A DNA stretch of 64,000 bases from Rufibacter roseolus (GTDB lineage Bacteria > Bacteroidota > Bacteroidia > Cytophagales > Hymenobacteraceae), in contig NZ_JAFMSU010000001.1 of the NCBI RefSeq assembly GCF_017916365.1, forward strand, positions 1 to 64,000, in the 5' to 3' direction. The notes under the pieces were generated by a model. It did no database searches, was not told the DNA's origin, and worked only from the letters and a program-made list of their open reading frames with translations. Positions 56,830 through 63,762 of the stretch are shown here, piece by piece (within the stretch, counting starts at the first letter, position 1; the number at the start of each line of letters is the position of its first letter). The position numbers and the translations under genes are program-made.

Positions 56830-57462
56830 ATGAAAAGAACCGTTCTATACCGCTTATTCTTCTTTTTGGCTTTTACCGGCATTTCCCAACTGGCCTGGGC
56901 GCAGCAGACTTCAGATTCGCTCATCACGCGGTCCAACATCAAAGACAACACCATCTTCTGGCAACAGGGGAAACTGGTGCAGCACCGGGGCGGCAAACTC
57001 TATGAAGTACAGGAACCCGTACAGTACAGCAACGGAACCGTGGTATCGCCATCTGGCCAGGTGAACCTGTCCGGCGGTAAAACCTACACGCTCAAACAAA
57101 AGAACGCTGTGAACCCGCAGGGCAAAGTGGTATTGGTGGCTGATGACATTTTCACCCACAACACTATTATAGAACACGAGAAGAAAGTAGTAGGCGATAC
57201 CGAGGTGCGCATTCTAACGGTAGACGGCCAGATAGTATCGGCGGGAAACCAAAAGCAGAAGGTCACCTACACCCTGGCGCAGGAGAAAAGGATACAGTTT
57301 CTGGAGCAGATTGTGAAACTGCAGGAACAGCGCAACGCCTTGCTGGAAGCCAACCTTACCGCCCAGGAGCGGAAAAGCATTGAAGCTTACTACAATGGCC
57401 TGAACAAGCAACTCACCTCTGTAAACCAGCAGCTACAGGCAATTTCTCCCCCAGTCAAGTAA
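56830..57462 (+). CDS. Secreted protein, possible DUF6799 repeats
   Basis: 210 residues with a signal peptide (cut after LAWAQ). The middle has DNTIFWQQGKLVQHRGGK, VQYSNGTVVSPSGQVNLSGG and NPQGKVVLVADD, short beta repeats like the DUF6799 pattern seen in secreted proteins of this order (uncertain). The last 55 residues are a coiled coil (RIQFLEQIVKLQEQRNALLE). Function unknown. It ends 25 bp before the YitT gene and may be co-transcribed with it. Confidence 0.65.
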   Translation: MKRTVLYRLFFFLAFTGISQLAWAQQTSDSLITRSNIKDNTIFWQQGKLVQHRGGKLYEVQEPVQYSNGTVVSPSGQVNLSGGKTYTLKQKNAVNPQGKVVLVADDIFTHNTIIEHEKKVVGDTEVRILTVDGQIVSAGNQKQKVTYTLAQEKRIQFLEQIVKLQEQRNALLEANLTAQERKSIEAYYNGLNKQLTSVNQQLQAISPPVK

Positions 57463-57487
57463 TTCTTACCTATAAGCTCCCGTTTCC

Positions 57488-58375
57488 TTGAATCCGCCTT
57501 TACCTCCTAAGCTCGCCGCCCTGAAAGTCAAGCGCCCCTGGGGAAGGTTTCGTGATATCCTGCTCATCTGTTTTGGGATCTGCTCCGCGGGCGTAGGCCT
57601 CAAAGGCTTCCTGATTCCCAACCATTTCATCGACGGTGGGGTAACTGGCCTTTCCATGCTTGTGTCCAAAAGCTCGGGGCTTCCGTTGCCGCTCTTGATT
57701 CTCTTTATTAATGCCCCGTTCCTGATTGCCGGCTACACGCAGGTGGCCCGCTCCTTCGCGCTCAAAAGCCTGCTTGCGGTAATGGGCTTGTCGGTTCTTC
57801 TGCTTACCATAGAATTTCCTATCATTACCCATGACAAACTGCTCACGGCGGTGTTTGGCGGGTTCTTTCTGGGGGCGGGCATTGGCCTGTCTATCAGGGG
57901 TGGTTGCGTGCTGGATGGCACCGAGATCATGGCGCTGCTTTTGAGCAAACGCACCAGCCTCACTATTGGCGACGTGATCTTGATCATCAACCTCTTCCTT
58001 TTCCTAGGCGCGGCTTTTCTGTTGGGCGCGGAGCCGGCCATGTACTCGGTGCTTACTTATCTCACCGCCTCCAAAACCATTGACTTTATCATCAACGGGA
58101 TTGAGGAATACACCGGCGTCACCATTGTATCGGTGCACAGTGATACCATGCGGCAAGCCATCCTGACCCAGCTGGGCCGGGCGGTGACCATCTATAAAGG
58201 TCAGCGTGGTTTCACCGGCGAGGAGATTGACATCCTCTACTGCGTGGTGACCCGCCTGGAGGTACAAAGGCTGAAAACCCTTATCAATGAACTAGATGCC
58301 GGGGCCTTTATTATCATGCACAGCATTAATGATACCTCGGGCGGCATGATCAAGAAAAGACCGCTGTCGCACTAG
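57488..58375 (+). CDS. YitT family membrane protein (DUF161/DUF2179)
   Basis: 295 residues. Five membrane spans between about 22 and 205, with the family-typical IPNHFIDGGVTGLSML and GGFFLGAGIGLSIRGGCVLDGTEIMALLL (quoted in part: GIGLSIRGGCVLDGTE), then a cytoplasmic DUF2179 domain ending with IDELDAGAFIIMHS-like sequence. No ATG exists for the N-terminal 58 residues, so a TTG start at 57488 is used; it gives the normal family N-terminus. Function of YitT proteins is unknown. Confidence 0.88.
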   Translation: MNPPLPPKLAALKVKRPWGRFRDILLICFGICSAGVGLKGFLIPNHFIDGGVTGLSMLVSKSSGLPLPLLILFINAPFLIAGYTQVARSFALKSLLAVMGLSVLLLTIEFPIITHDKLLTAVFGGFFLGAGIGLSIRGGCVLDGTEIMALLLSKRTSLTIGDVILIINLFLFLGAAFLLGAEPAMYSVLTYLTASKTIDFIINGIEEYTGVTIVSVHSDTMRQAILTQLGRAVTIYKGQRGFTGEEIDILYCVVTRLEVQRLKTLINELDAGAFIIMHSINDTSGGMIKKRPLSH

Positions 58376-58642
58376 CCCAGCCCGGACAAAGTCAATTTAT
58401 CTCATTTTTATTGGGGCGGGAAACCTGAGATTGTTACTTTTGTTTTTCGGCCCAGGATCTTTGAAGAAGAATCTGGCCTTTGTGCTTCCTTTTTCAAAAA
58501 GCAGGCAAAAAACTTTTCAGGAGTTTTATAGCGTCAAACCCTAGTATTTTTTGGTGGTTTGAGGCCTTAAAAACCGCCAGAATGGGCGCCTGCTGCCTTT
58601 TACTGGTGTGATATTTGAGGCGGTTCCATTTTCTGCGTTTAA

Positions 58643-58681
58643 CTGTTTTAAAGCGGGTTTATGGAAAAGGGCTCTAAAACG
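58643..58681. repeat. PAL palindrome copy
   Basis: CTGTTTTAAAGCGGGTTTAT, then GGAAAAGGGCTCTAAAACG, 30 bp upstream of the sigma-gene promoter. Confidence 0.55.
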
Positions 58682-58712
58682 AAAAAAAAGTTTTTCAGAA
58701 TATTTTTCGGCG

Positions 58713-58743
58713 TTGCATTTCAATGCCCTATTTTCTATATTTG
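58713..58743 (+). promoter_or_regulatory. Promoter for the ECF sigma-factor gene
   Basis: TTG (58713-58715), 20-nt spacer, TATATTTG (58736-58743): a full consensus match to the housekeeping promoter, so basal expression probably does not depend on the ECF factor itself. Confidence 0.7.
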
Positions 58744-58823
58744 GTAATCACATAAAACCAATCTTAATAACCTAACCTCACAATATGGCATAAACCTCTA
58801 CGTTACCTTATTTGTAGATTTAG

Positions 58824-59423
58824 ATGAATACAGTACAGCTAAATGATTCGGCGTTAGTAACGTCGTATATCGCTGGTAACGAGAGCGCCTTTGAGGAATT
58901 GGTTAACCGCCACAAGAGCAAGGTTTACACCACTATTCTGCTTATAGTAAAAGATACCTACACAGCCGAAGACCTGCTACAGGAGACTTTTGTGAAGGCT
59001 ATCCATACCATGAAGAGCGGTCGTTACAACGAAGAGGGCAAATTTTCATCCTGGATCTGCCGTATCGCCCATAACTTGGCTATTGATTACTTCCGTCGGG
59101 AGAAACGGAGCCCAATGATTACTTTGGAAGACGGCAGCAATGTGTTCAACACTTTGAGCTTCTCTGAAGAATCAGTGGAATCCATCCGGATCAAAGAGGA
59201 AACGCATGCCCGTTTGCGGGAACTGATTCAACAGTTGCCGGCTGCGCAGAAAGAGGTGCTGATCATGCGCCACTACGCTGACATGAGTTTCCAGGAGATT
59301 GCAGAGGCTACCGGTGTAAGCATTAACACGGCTTTGGGCAGAATGAGATACGCATTAATTAACCTGCGGAAAAAAATGTCCAATGATAAAACAGCCTATG
59401 ACCAAAACCTTTACTCATCATGA
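58824..59423 (+). CDS. ECF RNA polymerase sigma factor
   Basis: 199 residues. Region 2 (LVNRHKSKVYTTILLIVKD, AEDLLQETFVKA, SSWICRIAHNLAIDYFRREK) binds the -10-type element and melts DNA; region 4 (LPAAQKEVLIMRHYADMSFQ, EIAEATGVSINTALGRMRYA) is a helix-turn-helix for the upstream element. There is no extra domain. The last 41 bp overlap the downstream gene, whose small product is the likely regulator. No FecR-like or zinc-finger anti-sigma gene is present. Confidence 0.93.
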   Translation: MNTVQLNDSALVTSYIAGNESAFEELVNRHKSKVYTTILLIVKDTYTAEDLLQETFVKAIHTMKSGRYNEEGKFSSWICRIAHNLAIDYFRREKRSPMITLEDGSNVFNTLSFSEESVESIRIKEETHARLRELIQQLPAAQKEVLIMRHYADMSFQEIAEATGVSINTALGRMRYALINLRKKMSNDKTAYDQNLYSS

Positions 59424-59628
59424 TCTAGTACAGTACCTTTATAACGAACTGCCTAAAAAGCAACGTCTGGCCCTGGAAGAAGCCTTAATGGTGGACCAGG
59501 TACTAGCCGAAGCCTGTGCTGATCTGCTCCTCACCCAGCTTAGCTTGGAGGAAGCGCTCACCGTACCAAGCGAGCGGGTCACCGACGCTATCATCAGTTA
59601 CTCCAAAACTGTAAGCCTGCATCCGTAA
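59383..59628 (+). CDS. Small protein overlapping the sigma-factor gene, putative regulator
   Basis: 81 residues (or 76 from the second ATG at 59398). MTKTFTHHDLVQYLYNELPKK and QRLALEEALMVDQVLAEACA resemble the first helices of cytoplasmic anti-sigma factors that read the number of bound partners, but the zinc-binding His-Cys-Cys set is missing (a single Cys is present) and there is no membrane span. It overlaps the sigma gene by 41 bp, a strong hint of coupled translation. The role as anti-sigma is inferred from position. Confidence 0.7.
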   Translation: MIKQPMTKTFTHHDLVQYLYNELPKKQRLALEEALMVDQVLAEACADLLLTQLSLEEALTVPSERVTDAIISYSKTVSLHP

Positions 59629-59643
59629 AAATCAAGATTAAGT

Positions 59644-59690
59644 AAAACAAGAAGCCCTGGCTACTACCAATAGTCAGGGCTTCTTGTTTT
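59644..59690 (+). terminator. Terminator of the sigma-factor operon
   Basis: 16-bp stem AAAACAAGAAGCCCTG (59644-59659) with CAGGGCTTCTTGTTTT (59675-59690). A PAL copy begins on its right foot. Confidence 0.8.
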
Positions 59691-59721
59691 AAGCCTGTTT
59701 TTAAAAAAAGAGCATTTTTAT
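59684..59721. repeat. PAL palindrome copy (degenerate right arm)
   Basis: TTGTTTTAAGCCTGTTTTT, then AAAAAAAGAGCATTTTTAT. Confidence 0.4.
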
Positions 59722-59844
59722 AGATACTGGCCAATATTATCACGGCTACGCTTAATCATTCAGCTGATTCTTGCGCCTTGCAATTGAATATATTGCATTT
59801 GGAATGTAAAGGAGAAAACAATGTTAACCCGAACGGTTAGATTA

Positions 59845-59876
59845 TTGAGCGCAAGTGGTTTTAAGCATTATCTTTG
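59845..59876 (+). promoter_or_regulatory. Promoter for the GAF gene
   Basis: TTG (59845-59847), 21-nt spacer, TATCTTTG (59869-59876), 55 bp before the first ATG. Confidence 0.6.
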
Positions 59877-59931
59877 AAGGTTATTTAAGACCAACTTCGG
59901 CAACCGAAGGGTAAAAGACAAGACCCTGAGA

Positions 59932-60468
59932 ATGCCTTATCCACTCCATACCAAACCAATGAAGAACACGTTCGGCTTGCCGATTATACCAGAGAATGAA
60001 GAAGAGAGACTGGACAAATTGCGGAGCCTGTACATTCTGAACACCCACCGTGAGGAAGGCACTTTCAAGCACATCGCCAGCATGGCCGCCCATATGTTTT
60101 CTGTACCCATTGCCCTGGTAAACCTGGTAGACAGTGAGTTTGTGTACACCAAAGCCAGCGCGGGAATGGAAGTCACCCCTCCGGTACCCAGGGGCACCAG
60201 CCTTTGCTCACTTGCCGTACTCAAAGATGGGGCCACTGTTTTTGAGAACGCACTGGGAGAACCCTGCCTTCTGGCCAATCCTATGGTGACGGGCGAGTTT
60301 GGGCTACGCTTCTACGCCGCAGCCCCTCTAAGAACCAACGATGGCTTTAATATTGGCGCGCTCTGCATTGTAGACAAGGAACCAAGAGGATTCTCAGAGG
60401 CCGACCAGCGGGTGCTGGAGAGCCTAGCCTCCGTAGTAATGGAGAACATAGAGCGGGGCACTACCTAA
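59932..60468 (+). CDS. Stand-alone GAF domain protein
   Basis: 178 residues (169 if started at 59959, MKNTFGLPIIPENEEERLDK). After a short helix the GAF fold follows: REEGTFKHIASMAAHMFSVP, IALVNLVDSEFVYTKAS, RGTSLCSLAVLKDG and YAAAPLRTNDGFNIGALCIVD. This is the type often fused to histidine kinases or GGDEF domains but here free-standing. The ligand is unknown; the H-NOX gene next door makes a redox or NO context conceivable. Confidence 0.88.
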   Translation: MPYPLHTKPMKNTFGLPIIPENEEERLDKLRSLYILNTHREEGTFKHIASMAAHMFSVPIALVNLVDSEFVYTKASAGMEVTPPVPRGTSLCSLAVLKDGATVFENALGEPCLLANPMVTGEFGLRFYAAAPLRTNDGFNIGALCIVDKEPRGFSEADQRVLESLASVVMENIERGTT

Positions 60469-60779
60469 AAACAAAGCCATTGAATTCTGAATGAATGAAG
60501 CCATTCTCTACCACTTTCCAGAGCAGGCAGGTGGCCAGAAGAATGGCTCATGTCTTTGTTAACCCGCTGAGAACCTTTTCTAGCCAATTCTTTGCCTTTG
60601 ACTTGCTTTCAAAAGAAACTTCTTACAACTTACCCCAATGTGGGGCAAAATACCATATCACAGTATCTCAGCAGCTTACGTTGTTGAAGCAATGAAGTGA
60701 TACCCTGGTTACCCACAATTGGTAACCAAGAAACCTTCAGTCGCCAATCCGTATATATTCTTGACAAAAATACTGACAA
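60469..60779. other. Intergenic region between GAF and H-NOX genes
   Basis: No credible gene. AGCCATTCT and AGAATGGCT form an inverted pair about 40 bp apart with outer AACAAAG/CTTTGTT words, perhaps the GAF-gene terminator. The last 60 bp are AT-rich with TATTCTTG, one base off a -7 box. Confidence 0.5.
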
Positions 60780-61352
60780 ATGACAACTGAAACGGGTCTC
60801 CAAGACATGATGCACGGCTCCATCTTCGTGCTGCTGAAGCGTTTTGTGGAAGGCACCTACGATTACAGCACCTGGGTGCGGCTGCTGGAGAAAGTGGGCG
60901 TGGAGCACGCTTCCTACCAGATGCAGGGAATGTACCCCACAGATGAGCTTTTCGCCATCGTACACCAGGCCTCTGAAGACACGGGCATTCCGGCCTATGA
61001 ACTGATGGAGCAATACGGAGAGTTCTTAGTGCCCGACCTGCTGCTTGTCTACAAGAAATACATCAAGCCTGAGTGGCGCACCTATGAGATGCTGCTCAAT
61101 ACTGAGAAGTCTATGCACGGAGCAGTCAAAAAAGAAGACAGCAGAACTTCTCCCCCAAAGCTTCTGGTGACGCAGCAGGGAGAAAACCGCCTGGTTATTG
61201 ATTATTATTCCAAGCGGCGCATGTGTGGGGTGGCCGTAGGTATCATCAAAGGCATTGCCAAGTACTACGGCGAGTCAGATATGGTAACGGTTACCCGCAT
61301 GAGTGATCCTTACGCAGAAAGGGTGCAGATTCTGGTTGACTTTAAAAAGTGA
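60780..61352 (+). CDS. H-NOX (haem nitric oxide/oxygen-binding) domain protein
   Basis: 190 residues, a single H-NOX (HNOB) domain. It opens MMHGSIFVLLKRFVE and closes VAVGIIKGIAKYYGE. Using Thermoanaerobacter (Tt) H-NOX numbering from memory, the proximal haem histidine H102, P115 and the Y131-S133-R135 propionate clamp correspond to H113, P126 and Y142-S144-R146 here, all at the same spacing. At the place of the distal tyrosine (Y140) there are V151/A152, so the protein should bind NO but not O2 stably. No fused output domain. H-NOX genes usually neighbour kinases or cyclases; here the neighbour is a GAF protein. Confidence 0.88.
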   Translation: MTTETGLQDMMHGSIFVLLKRFVEGTYDYSTWVRLLEKVGVEHASYQMQGMYPTDELFAIVHQASEDTGIPAYELMEQYGEFLVPDLLLVYKKYIKPEWRTYEMLLNTEKSMHGAVKKEDSRTSPPKLLVTQQGENRLVIDYYSKRRMCGVAVGIIKGIAKYYGESDMVTVTRMSDPYAERVQILVDFKK

Positions 61353-61648
61353 GCCCATCCCTTTTAGTTTGGTTTAACCTGTCCGCACCTGAACGTGATG
61401 AATAGTTCTAAATATTGAAGCCTTGGTTATGCAAAGTAATCAAGGCTTCAATTTTTAGGGCCGATAGGTTTGACCTTCCTGGCCGTTGCGTTTTGTGCGA
61501 ATCAAAAAACTTTTCCTCTTCGGCAAAGCCACATCTTCTTTCAGATTTAGGCTCTAATTTTTACAAAGAGTACCTTTTCTGGAAAGCCAGTATGTTCTGG
61601 CAAAGAGCCTCCTTTTGCCTAAGTTTGTATTCTAAACCTTCTACCCCG
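61353..61648. other. Intergenic region H-NOX / nth
   Basis: About 296 bp, no gene. The word CTTGGTTATGCAAAGTAATCAAGG forms a small palindrome (CCTTGATTAC-like arms, 61420-61447) that may end the H-NOX transcript. The nth -7 box is at its right end. Confidence 0.45.
61620..61627 (+). promoter_or_regulatory. -7 box of nth
   Basis: TAAGTTTG, 21 bp before the ATG. No clear TTG at the right distance. Confidence 0.45.
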
Positions 61649-62326
61649 ATGCGCAAACCAGAGCGGTACCGCCATTTAATATCTTATTTCACCCAGAACT
61701 TCCCCGAAGCGGAGACCGAACTGGATTACCGCAATCCGTATGAGCTGCTGGTAGCTGTGGTATTAAGCGCCCAGTGCACCGATAAGCGCGTGAACCTGGT
61801 CACCCCGGCTTTGTTTGAGGCTTTTCCCTCGCCAGACATCCTGGCTACCGCAACCTCAGATGACATTTTCCCTTACATCAAGAGCATCTCTTACCCCAAC
61901 AACAAAGCAAAGCACCTGGCCGGATTGGGCAAAATGCTGACGGAGCGTTTCGGGGGTGAGGTACCTTCTTCTATTGAGGAGCTACAGCTACTTCCAGGCG
62001 TAGGGCGCAAAACTGCCAATGTCATTGCCTCCGTGATTTTCAACATGCCCGCCATGGCGGTGGATACGCACGTGTTCAGGGTTTCCAAACGGTTGGGGTT
62101 GGTAAGTTCCAAAGCCAAAACCCCGCTGGAGGTAGAGAAAGAGCTGTTGAAGCACATTCCGGTAGACCTGGTACCCAAAGCCCACCACTGGCTTATTTTG
62201 CACGGCCGCTACATCTGCCTGGCCCGTACCCCGCAGTGCGAACGCTGCCCCCTCACTCATTTCTGCGCCTATTACCAAAAGAACTGGCCCAACAAACCTG
62301 ATGACCCGCAGAACAAGCTCGGCTAA
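61649..62326 (+). CDS. nth: Endonuclease III
   Basis: 225 residues from the ATG at MRKPERYRHLISYF; the longer ORF includes 78 unrelated residues and the promoter. A HhH-GPD DNA glycosylase/AP lyase that removes oxidised pyrimidines. Helix-hairpin-helix LPGVGRKTANV with catalytic K121, catalytic D139 in AVDTHVFRV, and the [4Fe-4S] loop with cysteines 190, 197, 200 and 206 (C-x6-C-x2-C-x5-C) are all intact. Apparently monocistronic. Confidence 0.96.
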   Translation: MRKPERYRHLISYFTQNFPEAETELDYRNPYELLVAVVLSAQCTDKRVNLVTPALFEAFPSPDILATATSDDIFPYIKSISYPNNKAKHLAGLGKMLTERFGGEVPSSIEELQLLPGVGRKTANVIASVIFNMPAMAVDTHVFRVSKRLGLVSSKAKTPLEVEKELLKHIPVDLVPKAHHWLILHGRYICLARTPQCERCPLTHFCAYYQKNWPNKPDDPQNKLG

Positions 62327-62334
62327 CCAGGCCG

Positions 62335-62376
62335 CTTTTGTTTTGGGGCTGTTTTGCTAAAAATGTACCTAAAACC
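62335..62376. repeat. PAL palindrome copy
   Basis: CTTTTGTTTTGGGGCTGTTTT, given as GTTTTGGGGCTGTTTT, then GCTAAAAATGTACCTAAAACC; 9 bp after nth. Confidence 0.5.
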
Positions 62377-62509
62377 ATTTGCCCTTTCTTTCCTATCGCA
62401 AGACATAGTATATTAAAGATATTATTGGGGCATTGGGTTAATCTGTTCCTTTCAACGGGTAAGCTCCCAATGCCGGGTCTGGCCATTAGGTAAAAACCAT
62501 TAAGAGAAA

Positions 62510-63058
62510 ATGGATAAGATAGAAATCTACACCAGTAAGAAGAAGTCAGTATTTATGCTACTTGGCGCCTTGGTGTTCGTGGTTTTAGGGATATGGCTGT
62601 TCCTGGATGCAGAGCACCTCACCGGCTGGCCCGCACGAAATCCGCTCATCACGCAGGGAGTGGGAATAGCCTCGGTTTTGTTCTTTGGGTGCTGCGCCCT
62701 GGTGGCAGTCAAAAGAGTGATCAAAACAAAGCTGGCCTTAACACTTGACCCTAAGGGCCTGGGGTTTTACGCCAATAAACCTGCTCCTCTTCTGCTGGAA
62801 TGGAAAGACATCCTCGGCTTTGACGAGGTAAGAATCCAAAGCCAGAAATTTTTAGTCATTATGGTGACAGAGCCCAACTTCTGGATTGAGAAAGAAACAA
62901 GTTTCTTCCGCCGGAAATTGATGCAGCTCAACCTGAAGAACTATGGCTCGCCCTTTAATACCGCGGCCGCCGGGCTCGACATCAGTCATGAAGAACTGAC
63001 CGGAAAATTGAATAGCTATTTAGAAGAATATGGCTCTGGGGCCCATCAACCTGTATAG
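62510..63058 (+). CDS. STM3941-like membrane protein
   Basis: 182 residues. Two N-terminal membrane spans (about 13-31 and 46-66) and a soluble C-terminal PH-like half ending AAAGLDISHEELTGKLNSYL. The opening IEIYTSKKKSVFMLLGALVF and the terminal LDIS motif match the STM3941 family as I remember it. Function unknown. Confidence 0.72.
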   Translation: MDKIEIYTSKKKSVFMLLGALVFVVLGIWLFLDAEHLTGWPARNPLITQGVGIASVLFFGCCALVAVKRVIKTKLALTLDPKGLGFYANKPAPLLLEWKDILGFDEVRIQSQKFLVIMVTEPNFWIEKETSFFRRKLMQLNLKNYGSPFNTAAAGLDISHEELTGKLNSYLEEYGSGAHQPV

Positions 63059-63159
63059 CACCTGCTTTAGGTGTTACTTTCTATCAATTACAAACAATTG
63101 GCTGACCATTAACTAAACTGAGAGAATATACCGCAACTTCCTTCGAGTGATATTAAAGT

Positions 63160-63537
63160 ATGACCAATAGAGAAGAAATAATCCGGAACTACATAGACAG
63201 CTATAATCAGTTTGATGTGGACAGAATGGTACACGACTTTGATGAGACCATTGTATTTGAAAACATCTCTAATGGCGAAACTAACCTGTCCCTGACTGGC
63301 TTACAGGCCTTCAAAGAGCAGGCCGAGCAAGCTAAAAACTATTTTTCTTCCAGGAGGCAGACCATCACCTCCTTCAATCATCAAGGAAACCAAACCGAGA
63401 TCGAGATTGCTTACAGCGCCACCTTGGCGACAGACTTGCCCAATGGCTTGAAAAAAGGAGAGGAACTGAATCTCCAAGGCAAATCAATCTTCACTTTCTC
63501 AGGAGATAAGATCATTAAGCTGACGGACATCAGTTAA
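63160..63537 (+). CDS. NTF2-like / SnoaL-type protein
   Basis: 125 residues, start MTNREEIIRNYIDSYNQFDV. The cone-shaped alpha+beta pattern (helical N-terminus, DETIVFENIS strand, LTGLQAFKEQAEQ helix, then four strands ending SIFTFSGDKIIKLTDIS) is that of SnoaL-like/nuclear transport factor 2 proteins, which act as small-molecule enzymes or binding proteins. No signal peptide. Substrate not predictable. It is followed 225 bp on by another NTF2-like gene (exported). Confidence 0.78.
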   Translation: MTNREEIIRNYIDSYNQFDVDRMVHDFDETIVFENISNGETNLSLTGLQAFKEQAEQAKNYFSSRRQTITSFNHQGNQTEIEIAYSATLATDLPNGLKKGEELNLQGKSIFTFSGDKIIKLTDIS

Positions 63538-63617
63538 GAAGTAGTCTCCAGAACAATTTTCAATAACGATAGGGCAAAATAGCCTTGCCGCAGGATTTCC
63601 TTGGTTTTACCTGTTGC

Positions 63618-63657
63618 CTGTTTTAGGCACTAATCTTCAAAAACATACCTAAAACAT
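63618..63657. repeat. PAL palindrome copy
   Basis: CTGTTTTAGGCACTAATCTTC, seen as GTTTTAGGCACTAATCTTC, then AAAAACATACCTAAAACAT. Confidence 0.5.
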
Positions 63658-63762
63658 ACCGGAAATTAATTTACTCTTTGCACAGAGGGTAAACGTCATC
63701 TTGACTGTCTCTTCTTGTAGTACTTTGGTTGTGAATCCCTTCCTCAATAAAGAACTACACTG

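Larger units (their letters stand above)
58376..58823. other. Intergenic region before the sigma-factor gene
   Basis: No gene. AT-rich; a degenerate palindromic stretch near 58478-58510, a PAL copy (58643-58681), and a strong promoter with an 80-nt leader. Confidence 0.6.
59629..59931. other. Intergenic region sigma operon / GAF gene
   Basis: Terminator, PAL copy, AT-rich stretch, a small inverted repeat TAACC-CGAAC-GGTTA (59824-59838) just upstream of the GAF promoter that could be an operator, and the promoter itself. Confidence 0.5.

Noticed and set aside
58541-58723. 60-codon minus-strand ORF before the sigma gene
   Set aside because: It overlaps a PAL copy and the sigma-gene promoter and is very AT-rich; not gene-like.
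4333-63657. CRISPR array
   Set aside because: The repeats are dispersed singly between genes with kilobase spacing and no cas genes; no regularly spaced repeat cluster exists.
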